Origin: Clostridiaceae bacterium
GTDB taxonomy: Bacteria; Bacillota; Clostridia; Lachnospirales; Lachnospiraceae
DNA length: 64,000 nucleotides
Assembly (NCBI GenBank): GCA_902363735.1
Contig: CABJBA010000009.1
Coordinates: forward strand, 170,076 to 234,075
Direction: 5' to 3'
The position numbers were made by a program, and so were the translations under genes. Shown here piece after piece: positions 35,532 to 44,100 of the stretch. Within the stretch, counting starts at the first letter, position 1. Each line of letters starts with the position of its first letter. The notes beneath the pieces were generated by a model. That model made no database searches, was not told the origin of the DNA, and was given only the letters and a program-made list of their open reading frames with translations.

Positions 35532-36920
35532 TTACTTTATGAACCACTCAGCTCCAAGTCCGCCCAGCATAAGGAAGATCGCAACATACTGCAGAATACC
35601 GGCAAGGTATGCGTTTGGAATGGACATTTTCAAGAATTCTCTGTTCTCAACCTTTGTGTAGGCAACTCCCCACGCAACCCAGGACTGGGTAACACAGCTT
35701 CCAGTTACAGTAATCGTTGGAATTGCAAAAACCGCGTACAAAAATGGAATCGAGAAACTGGCAACATTGGACAACACTCCCAACGTAGCTGCTCCGCAGC
35801 CGACCAGAGTCAACGGCCCCCGGAAAAATCCCAGGAACAAAAACGCTGCAAATACAACGCAAACAACCAGCTCACTTCTGGGCATCACATTGCCCAAAAT
35901 CATGTTAAAGTAAGGAGAAGCATAGGTTGCAACAGTATTAAACATTGGCAGAGTAAGCAGGAAACCAATCAGCGGAGCGGTGTCAACCACACCATCATAA
36001 TACAATTTGTTGACCAGCTGACAATTCTCCCTAAAGTTTCCTTTCATCTTACCGCAAAGGAACAGGGCGGAAAATCCTGCAATAACAAAACCTCCGATTA
36101 CAGAAAAATCAAGCCAAATCTTAAGAACTACAGGAACAATCGGAAGAATCAGAGTATAAAAAGGTGCATTCTTCTGCTCTGTTCCAGCGCTCCGGGTGCT
36201 GGCCGCCCATGCATGAACAGTCTTTGCGCGCTTTAAGAAGATTGCAAGCAAAAATGTGGTGGAAACCAGCATGATGAGCAGGGCCGTATAACCCCAATGC
36301 AGTGCATACCAGCCCAGAGTAAACTCAGGCATCTGGTCAGGCGCAATAAAGAAAGCACGGTACTGCGCAAAGTTTACAGGGTTTAAGCATATTCCAGCTG
36401 CAACAGAGCCCATAAAAGAAAAAAGGGCAATGGCTTTTGGAATTCCCAAAGACATGAGGATAGGAAGCACAATGACTCCGATTGCAATAACCGGTCCGGC
36501 TCCTGTCATGGCAGTGAATATCATGGCAGTAACAATATTTAACAAAGCAGCAGTAACTAAGGGCTTATCTCCGCCCAGCTCCACTGTCTTTCGGATCAAA
36601 GTGGAAGCAATTCCGGTTTCCATCAAAACACGTCCAAACCAGGCTCCCCAGCATACATTTACCAGAGTAGTTCCCCATGCCTCAGGAGCGGACTGATAGA
36701 TTTTATTCAAAATAGACACCAATGTGTTGCCATTTTCAAAATGAAGCACCGGATTGGCAGCAATAAATTCTTCGCTTGCAAAAACCGCCCCTCCCAATGA
36801 AAGAATGGTCCAGAAAACCGAGATTATCATGAAACCCACCATAAGATTGTGTCCCTTAATGCAGTAATACGCCAGTCCAAAGAAAGAAATCAATAATATT
36901 ATACCAACTAAATATTCCAC
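35532..36920 (-). CDS. Ion-transporter-type permease for an organic anion
   Basis: 462 aa from a GTG at 36920 behind AGGAGG. Eleven to twelve membrane segments (VGIILLISFFGLAYYCI, VGFMIISVFWTILSLGG, IAIGVIVLPILMSLG). VCWGAWFGRVLMETGIA and GICLNPVNFAQYRAFF look like substrate-binding helices of the citrate/gluconate/dicarboxylate (IT) superfamily. Precise family not certain. First gene of the minus-strand hyu operon, so it probably imports the hydantoinase or amidase substrate. Confidence 0.7.
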   Translation of the reverse strand: MEYLVGIILLISFFGLAYYCIKGHNLMVGFMIISVFWTILSLGGAVFASEEFIAANPVLHFENGNTLVSILNKIYQSAPEAWGTTLVNVCWGAWFGRVLMETGIASTLIRKTVELGGDKPLVTAALLNIVTAMIFTAMTGAGPVIAIGVIVLPILMSLGIPKAIALFSFMGSVAAGICLNPVNFAQYRAFFIAPDQMPEFTLGWYALHWGYTALLIMLVSTTFLLAIFLKRAKTVHAWAASTRSAGTEQKNAPFYTLILPIVPVVLKIWLDFSVIGGFVIAGFSALFLCGKMKGNFRENCQLVNKLYYDGVVDTAPLIGFLLTLPMFNTVATYASPYFNMILGNVMPRSELVVCVVFAAFLFLGFFRGPLTLVGCGAATLGVLSNVASFSIPFLYAVFAIPTITVTGSCVTQSWVAWGVAYTKVENREFLKMSIPNAYLAGILQYVAIFLMLGGLGAEWFIK

Positions 36921-37130
36921 AATATTACCTCCTATGTTTTTTATAATTTCATCATCATATAAGTCCCTTTTTAAGCTGTAAAACTCCTTTTTTTACTCCT
37001 TTCATCTTCATGTTTTGGATGAATCCAGTCTCATCCTGATAAAATTTTTCACTTGATTAGAAAAGAATTGTGAATATGTAACCATATGACGCTGCTCAAT
37101 GATCCTGCATTTGTCGCATTCTTCTCCAAT

Positions 37131-37153
37131 TATGCAAAACATGTTTTTGCATA
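37131..37153. promoter_or_regulatory. 23-bp quasi-palindrome upstream of the permease operon
   Basis: TATGCAAAACATGT continuing into TTTTGCATA, symmetric about ACATGT with one extra T. About 210 bp upstream of the permease start. Binding protein unknown. Confidence 0.45.
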
Positions 37154-37399
37154 AATATACGTTCAGTGAGCTGTCTCCGGTTTCCCGTCATTGAGTGATT
37201 CCGCTCCGGATTTTTTCTTTGCAGACCAATGATCTTCATACAGCCTTAACGTGATTCACCCTTGTTCCAAACAAAACAAAAGCTTTTAAAATTCATCATT
37301 ACTCGCTATGAAAATTTGAAAAACACATGGAATAAAATGCATACAAATGTTTTTTAAATTGCATATCAATATTCCCAGAAATATGAGCTCCATAGCAGT

Positions 37400-37442
37400 A
37401 TTGTACATTTTTACTCTGATTCCCCTTGTCGACGTGTACAAT
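37400..37442. promoter_or_regulatory. Inverted ATTGTACA/TGTACAAT half-sites with TTGTCGAC
   Basis: ATTGTACA (37400-37407) and TGTACAAT (37435-37442) are exact inverted arms. TTGTCGAC (37426-37433) lies between and shares its core with the palindrome at 37857. GntR FCD regulators often bind such T-T-G-x-x-x-C-A-A sites. Confidence 0.4.
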
Positions 37443-37815
37443 GTATCACACAAATTATATGTAGTCAATTACTTTTTTGTTGATTTTTTTTAACAGACTT
37501 TTTGATGTGATTTGTTTTTGCTAATATCAAATAAACTGGACGGATTATTTTTATAAGATTCCAAGTTTATTATTACATCTAATCCCCTTGTTAAAACAGC
37601 GGAATAATCCCTAGTATTATCGAGTCCAAAAAACTGATTCAACGTTTAATATATTTTGTTTTTTTTGTTATTTTCCCTGAAGTAAAACAGGTGCTATCAA
37701 TGCCACAGAGCCTCTCCCTCAGTTTTAATTCATTATCTGTCATTAAATCATTGTATATTTATAACAAATACTGAAAACAAACAATTGAAAATTATCTTGT
37801 TAATGTAAAATATCA

Positions 37816-37844
37816 TTGACGGCTGATGAAAAAAATGATATATA
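37816..37844 (+). promoter_or_regulatory. Promoter of the amidase operon
   Basis: TTGACG (37816-37821), 17 bp, TATATA (37839-37844), about 110 bp before the amidase ATG. Confidence 0.55.
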
Positions 37845-37856
37845 TATTATATTCAC

Positions 37857-37868
37857 ATTGTCGACAAT
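37857..37868. promoter_or_regulatory. Perfect palindrome ATTGTCGACAAT at the amidase start site
   Basis: A 12-bp perfect palindrome 12 bp after the -10 box, spanning the expected transcription start. Position fits a repressor operator for the GntR protein encoded at 40421. Confidence 0.55.
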
Positions 37869-37954
37869 TAATATACTTACAAAATACAGCAGAATGGTAA
37901 ACGGAGGTTTGTACTAAAAGGTAATTAATAATAGCATCTTTAGGAGGATTCTCA

Positions 37955-39376
37955 ATGGAAGATATAACAATGATGAGCATAGAAAAGGTTTCAAAAATGA
38001 TTGAAAGCCGGGAGATCTCTCCGGTTGATCTTGTTGAAGCCTGTATTGCACGGACAGAAAAGTTACAGCCAGAATTAAATGCATATGTATATTTTATGGC
38101 TGATGAAGCTCGTATAGCTGCAAAAAATACAGAAGAAGAAATTAAAAATGGTCATTACAAAGGAAAGCTCCACGGTATCCCTATTGCACTTAAGGATTTA
38201 TACTACACCAAAGGAATTCCTACCACTGCAAGCTCTAATGTATTACGGGATTTTCGCCCTGAATACAATGGCACCGTAGTACAGCGCCTTATTGATGCAG
38301 GAGCGATTATTATGGGTAAAACAAATACTCATGAATTTGCTTTTGGTCCATCAACAGAGGAAAGCTGTTTTGGACCCACACATAATCCATGGAATCCCAA
38401 AAAGATACCCGGCGGGTCATCAGGAGGTTCCGCAGTAGCTGCCGCCACCGGAATGGCTTTTGTTGGTATGGGTACAGACACCGGCGGCTCCATCCGGATA
38501 CCTTCCCATATGTCCGGAACCGTTGGTTTTAAACCAAGTTATGGTTTGATCAGTTTATACGGTGTTATTCCCATGTGTACGGCCACAGATCATCCCGGCC
38601 CGTTATGCAGAAGCGTTGCTGATGCAGCAATAACAGTAGATTCTATCACCGGTACCGATTTGCTTGATCCATGTCAGGAACCCATTATAGGAGAACCTAC
38701 TCACTTTTATGATGAAATTTGCAAAGTAAATGACTTAAAGGGTAAGGTAATCGGCGTACCGACAAACTTCTTTCTTGAAAAAACTGATTATGAAGTTGAA
38801 CGCGTATTTTGTGAAGGGGTTGAGCGTCTGAAAGCGTTAGGGGCTGAGATAAAGCAAATTGAAGTACCACTTCTGGAACTTTTGGATGAAACCGGTGACT
38901 GTATTGTGTTCTGCGGAACCGCCTTCACACACAAAGATATGTTTCCCAAGTATAAAGACAAATATCAGGATGGCGTTGCAAAGAATCTGGAAGCAGGCGG
39001 AAAGTATACTGCTGTTTCATATCTTCAGGCACTACAGGATCGTGAAAGAATCAGACAGTCCTGGGGAGATGTGATGAAGGAATTAGACGCAGTGGTTGTG
39101 CCGACTTGTCCAATTGAAGCTTATGACATCGGATTGCCAAGCCCATGGCTGGTTCAGTCAAGAGATAAAATGGAATATGGTAAGCAGATGTGTTCACGTC
39201 ATACCCGCCTATCAAGTTTAACAGGAAGTCCCGCTCTATCTTTACCCATAGGATTAACAAAGAATAATTTGCCTGTTGGGCTTATGGTAATGGGACGGAG
39301 AAATGATGATCTGGGCGTGCTGAGCGTTGGTGCTGCTTACGAAAAACATTATGAATATCCCAAACTGTCATACTGA
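37955..39376 (+). CDS. Amidase signature enzyme (GatA-like)
   Basis: 473 aa. The Ser-cisSer-Lys triad is visible: Lys in LHGIPIALKDLYYTKG (about 76), cis-Ser in IPGGSSGGSAVAAATG (about 151), nucleophile Ser in MGTDTGGSIRIPSHMSG (about 175). Hydrolyses an amide to acid plus ammonia. It lacks gatB/gatC neighbours, so it is catabolic rather than tRNA-linked. AGGAGG precedes ATG 37955. First gene of the plus-strand operon with the aldolase. Confidence 0.9.
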   Translation: MEDITMMSIEKVSKMIESREISPVDLVEACIARTEKLQPELNAYVYFMADEARIAAKNTEEEIKNGHYKGKLHGIPIALKDLYYTKGIPTTASSNVLRDFRPEYNGTVVQRLIDAGAIIMGKTNTHEFAFGPSTEESCFGPTHNPWNPKKIPGGSSGGSAVAAATGMAFVGMGTDTGGSIRIPSHMSGTVGFKPSYGLISLYGVIPMCTATDHPGPLCRSVADAAITVDSITGTDLLDPCQEPIIGEPTHFYDEICKVNDLKGKVIGVPTNFFLEKTDYEVERVFCEGVERLKALGAEIKQIEVPLLELLDETGDCIVFCGTAFTHKDMFPKYKDKYQDGVAKNLEAGGKYTAVSYLQALQDRERIRQSWGDVMKELDAVVVPTCPIEAYDIGLPSPWLVQSRDKMEYGKQMCSRHTRLSSLTGSPALSLPIGLTKNNLPVGLMVMGRRNDDLGVLSVGAAYEKHYEYPKLSY

Positions 39377-39484
39377 TCTGCACATTAAAATTTTGAAATT
39401 GCAAGATTTAAATAAAATACATAATTAACAAAGGGAATCAGGTTGCATTTATAAATCCAAATATATTATAAAAGGAGAACAGAA

Positions 39485-40279
39485 ATGGAAAGAAGACCAA
39501 ATAAGCTGCGCGAGGCACTTAAAAATCATCAGCCTTCACTTGGAACAAGAATAGAAAGCACATGGCCATATATAGCTGAAATGGCAGCATCCAGCGGAAT
39601 GTATGAATACGTTCAGTTTGACGGAGAATACGCTCCTTACAATCAGGCTGATGTGGAAAACATATGCAGAGCCTCAGAATTGTTCGGATGTGCTACCGTT
39701 GTTAAGGTTGACCGTAAAAATCGGGCTTTTGTTGCACAGAAGGCAATTGCATCCGGAGCCCATGGTATTTTATTTGCAGATTTATATAATGAAGAAGAAG
39801 TACAGAAAACTCTGTATGACATTTGCCCAAGCACACCGGATGGAGGAATCTTTGGACGTCCAAACCGCCGTCTTGGAATGAATGGGGCCGGAAGAATGAA
39901 GGTGGCTGATTATGTTCTTCAGGTAAATGAGGTTGTTAAAATGATCATGATAGAAAAAGAAGACGCCATGAAAAACCTTGAAAAAATTGTGCAGGTACCC
40001 GGAGTTGACATGGTCGCTTTTGGCCCACATGACTATGCAATGAATGTTGGCTGGGAACCAGAGGAACATGAAGAGGAATTAAAACAGATCCATCACCATA
40101 TGATTGATATCGCATTAAAATATGACGTTCAGCCATGCGTTCTGCTAAATGATACAAGCGAAATGCAGGAATATTATAATTGGGGTGTCCGCCATTTTAA
40201 TATTGGAGATGAGCTTTGTACACATATTGCCTTTCATTCTTCTGTAGGAAAAAAGGCCAAAAATATATTAGGTAAATAG
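39485..40279 (+). CDS. HpcH/HpaI family aldolase
   Basis: 264 aa. TIM barrel with VQFDGEYAPYNQADVE, GAHGILFADLYNEEE and VPGVDMVAFGPHDYAMNVG in place of the usual metal and pyruvate-binding blocks. Enzymes of this family cleave 2-keto-4-hydroxy acids to pyruvate and an aldehyde. AAAAGGAG precedes ATG 39485. Following the amidase, it may break the acid released from the amide (inference). Confidence 0.85.
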   Translation: MERRPNKLREALKNHQPSLGTRIESTWPYIAEMAASSGMYEYVQFDGEYAPYNQADVENICRASELFGCATVVKVDRKNRAFVAQKAIASGAHGILFADLYNEEEVQKTLYDICPSTPDGGIFGRPNRRLGMNGAGRMKVADYVLQVNEVVKMIMIEKEDAMKNLEKIVQVPGVDMVAFGPHDYAMNVGWEPEEHEEELKQIHHHMIDIALKYDVQPCVLLNDTSEMQEYYNWGVRHFNIGDELCTHIAFHSSVGKKAKNILGK

Positions 40280-40420
40280 AACCGGTAATGATTGACAATT
40301 GACATCTTCCTGTAAATACTGTTTTACTTTTGTTTTGTTATCTAATATGGTATAATTACTATAAATACAAATTTTATTTTGACAGTGTTTCAGATAATGT
40401 GTCTGTCAGAGTGGAGAAAT

Positions 40421-41047
40421 ATGTCAAGAAAAGATCAAGCTTATAATTATATTAGAAATGAAATTGTATCAGGAAGATTAAAGTCAGGATTGCCAATCAG
40501 AGAAAATGATATTTCAGAGATCTTACACATGAGCCGTACTCCCATCAGAGAAGCTTTAAAAAACCTTGAAGCAGAAGGGGTTGTGGTAAGCTATGCTTCC
40601 CACGGAACCTTTGTTGCTGCTTTGACACCCTATGATGTGGAAGAAATTTTTGAATTACGTTCTCTTTTGGAAATATGGGCTTTGGAAAAAAGCATTAACC
40701 GGATTACAGACGCAGAATTAGACTATATCGAGAATATGCTGAAACATGCAGATGAATCCGGTAAATGGGAGGAAATTCATGCGGCAGATCTCTGGCTTCA
40801 TAATCTTATTGTAGAGAAAAATGGCAGTAAGCGTCTGGTTACTTTTATGAATAACCTGTATACACAGATTGAGCGGATCAGCATAACCGGTGCTGTTGAG
40901 CCCAAACGAAAGGCAGATACTTTTAACGAGCACATATCGATCATAAACAGCATTCGTTCCAGAGATTTAAAAAAGAGTCAGACATTACTCCGTAACCATT
41001 TACGGCTTGTGGCTGAGGCAGCAATCGAAATAGCAAAGACTATATAG
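40421..41047 (+). CDS. GntR-family regulator, FCD type
   Basis: 208 aa from ATG 40421 (GGAG upstream). N-terminal winged helix LKSGLPIRENDISEILHMSRTPIREAL; C-terminal all-helical FCD ligand domain with metal-site positions in ADLWLHNLIVEKN, FNEHISIINSI and LLRNHLRLVAEA. Has its own -10 box TATAAT (40351-40356). The likely regulator of the amidase-aldolase operon and perhaps of the divergent permease-hyu operon, through the TTGTCGAC-type sites. Confidence 0.88.
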   Translation: MSRKDQAYNYIRNEIVSGRLKSGLPIRENDISEILHMSRTPIREALKNLEAEGVVVSYASHGTFVAALTPYDVEEIFELRSLLEIWALEKSINRITDAELDYIENMLKHADESGKWEEIHAADLWLHNLIVEKNGSKRLVTFMNNLYTQIERISITGAVEPKRKADTFNEHISIINSIRSRDLKKSQTLLRNHLRLVAEAAIEIAKTI

Positions 41048-41080
41048 AATATCTATATAGCAAACATGTTTAAATAAAGA

Positions 41081-41120
41081 ATGTTGGAGTATGCTAAAAA
41101 ACATACTCCAACATTTTTTT
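41081..41120 (+). terminator. Terminator after the GntR gene
   Basis: ATGTTGGAGTATG (41081-41093) and CATACTCCAACAT (41102-41114), perfect 13-bp stem followed by T7. Confidence 0.92.
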
Positions 41121-41182
41121 GTTGTAACTTCGCCCAAGAGACTCCTGAACAAGCTGGAAATGATGTATTTAAATAGATGAAA

Positions 41183-44100
41183 CTATTTTCTTACGCCCCT
41201 ATCGTCAATGTCATATCCATCAACGTTTGTGTTCCTGGCCAGGGAACCGTCCGGGTTAAAGTAATACCAATTGCCTTCGATTTCCAGCCATTTGCCGGAA
41301 ACCATGATGCCATTGTTGCTAAAGTAATACTTCACACCTTCCATGGTCTGCCAATCAGTCACTGCGTTACCTTCTTTGAAGTACATGTACTGACCGCTGT
41401 CACTTTTTGCCCAGTTCTGTGCAGTAACCGGATTAATGGTCAGTTTAATGTAACGGTGAAGCATAGAGGATACCTCTCCAAGGCTGGCATTAGCTTTTGG
41501 ACTGAAACTGTTTCCTTCTTTACTAATGATGACACCGGCTTTCTGCATAGCGGCTACCGCTTCCTGATACCCGCTTTCAATCTTTGCTCCATCAGCAAAA
41601 GCAATGGTGCTGCGGACCTCCGGAAGTTTATAACCAGTTGCTTTTGCGTAGTTTGCCAGTATAGCGGCAGCTTCTTCACGGGTAACTGTCTGATCTGGGG
41701 CAAAATGATTATTTCCCTTGTTGGATATAATTCCTTTTTCATTGGCCCACTCAATATAGGGACGGTCCCCATTATCTGCTTTTACATCTGCAAAACTGTT
41801 ATTTGTATAGGCCTTCACATCAATGGCTGCCAATCTGCCAAGTGCTGTTGCCAGAGTTCCCCTGGTAACGGAATGATCGGGTGAGAAAACAGTTTCAGAA
41901 ATACCGGAGATAAGCCCTCTGTTAACCACGTAGTCAATGGAATCCTTGGCCCAATGTCCGCTGGTATCGGTTAATTTTGCTGCCGGAGACTCATAACCTA
42001 ATCCATATACGGAAAAATGGTTCGTCTTAAAAATCACGCTTTTGCTGTTACTGTCATAAGCGGAACCTTCCACTCGGGTCGGATTCCCTTGCTCATCTAC
42101 ATAAACTGCATACAGCCCTCCAATGGCTTCATCGGATGTCAGAGTGTATGGAATGCTTACGAAAACGGAACCATCTCCGAAGTTAGTAACCTGTTTCGTT
42201 CCACCCTGGTAGCTTGCCTTTAAGTCATAGACAGGGCGTGAGCCGATCTGATTTTTAGCTGCTCCCCTAAGCGTGGATGAATCCACCTTTTTTGCTGTAA
42301 GCTGTACATCTGCATTGGCCTGCTTGTTGATTTCCGTTACTGCAGCCAAATTAATACCAAGTGTAATATCCGGACGGTCGATCATCAGCTCCACACTTGA
42401 AATCTTATTGCTGATAACCTGCTGCTGAATGTTCTTAGGAAGATTAACCGTAACGGCAGAGGCATCCTTGCCGCCTGTTGATACATTGATGGATACTGTG
42501 ATATCACCTGCATTCACACCCCTTTTGGCTGCGTTTGCCCTGGCATTTGCAATTGCGTCAGTGATATTTTTATCTGAAACACTTACAACTGCATTCCCCT
42601 TACTGTCAACATCTGCCGTACTTTGTGCTGCACCTGTAATTGCCTGGGTGGGCAGGGAAGAGGAGTCATTGCCAGAGCCGCCGGAGTTTCCACCGTTGTT
42701 ACCGCCTGTGTTTCCTCCATTATTAACATCTGGCTGCCCGATGAAGATAGCTGCTGAATCAGAGCTTGCGCCATACAGTTCATTTTCTGCAAAACGAACT
42801 ACATAGGATCCGGAAGACAGTCCGGTGATCTCTCCACGTTCATTGGATGTTACTTCTTTGTAGGAAACCCCGTCTTTTTTATACTCATACATGGTATTGG
42901 GATTCAGACCTGTAATCTTTCCATCAGCTCCACCATTCTTAGTTGCATTTATAACACTTAAATGAGCTGGTGAACTGGTCTTTTCCCCTTTTTTCACGGT
43001 AAGAACTGCAAATACTTTTGCGCCTGCCGGGTGAGTTTGTGTTTTTTCTGTTGCAAGGCTGATTCGAATGGTTCCTGATTTTGTCACCGTAAGTATGCTG
43101 CCTGAAATGGTTCCTGCACCGGTACCGTCTTCCTCAACCGCATAAATCCGGTTTCCTGCGTTCTTGTCCACGGTAAACAGTGGGGATAATTGTCTTAAAT
43201 CTATGGTTGTTCCGTTAAAAGTAATGTTTGCAGAACCGCCTGCATTGGTTATGACTGCTTTGGTTGTAAGTTTAATATCGGAAGCAATATTGTCACCTGC
43301 AAAAACATACATACAACTTATATTGCTGTTATTTCTTACAATTGCAGGTTCTGTATAATCTCCTTCCACCTTTTGTAAGGCTTCCATTCCTTCGTCAGTG
43401 ATTCCATATCTTGCATGGATGGCAGCAGCAATTCCATTACTATCGCTGACGGAACTGCTTTTTGCGTAGATACTGCCGCTTGTAATATCAATTCCAGTCT
43501 CCGAACCAATTCCAAAGCTGGAATAGTATGCATCTCCTGCGATTGCAGTAATATTACCTCCGCTGATAGTAAGAATACCTATTGTATAGATACCAGTACT
43601 GTGGTATCCATTGGTATTTCCAGTTGTAACATGAAGCATGCCGGTATTGCCTGACATCTCTATATCACCATTGCTGAATATACCTCTGTTGCTGCTTTCA
43701 TCTTCCCTGTCTAATATATTTATACTATTATCTCTGTTATCAGCCAGTAATACCCTTGTTCCTTCCGGAAGATTGATTCCGATGCTTTCGGAACAAATCA
43801 GATTAATGCCACTCAATATAAGCTCATGATTTGAATGGTACCACGCCCAGCCCTCTGCCGTATCATTGATGTCATCTTTTCTTGGATTCTTATTCACTAA
43901 TTCTCCATTTAAGTTACGGTACCAGACACTATCGGTTGTTAAATCCAGGGCAGTTGTACGAACTCCAGCCTGTACTATATCAAATCTGGCATCCATATTG
44001 GACGCTACAGACAAAGCATTACCGCTGGTCAGCTTATTTGCCGGAATAACCATATTTATTGCTTCCGACGCCCCTGCAATTGGCATACCGCTAAAGCCGA

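Larger units (their letters stand above)
36921..37954. other. 1-kb AT-rich regulatory region between divergent operons
   Basis: No coding sequence recognised. It holds a 23-bp quasi-palindrome (37131-37153), inverted half-sites (37400-37442), a sigma-A promoter (37816-37844) and a 12-bp perfect palindrome (37857-37868). It is unusually long for a divergent promoter in this window. Confidence 0.7.

Noticed and set aside
37286..37468. 60-codon ORF in the 1-kb divergent region
   Set aside because: No ribosome site or recognisable protein pattern; the region is AT-rich and holds regulatory palindromes.
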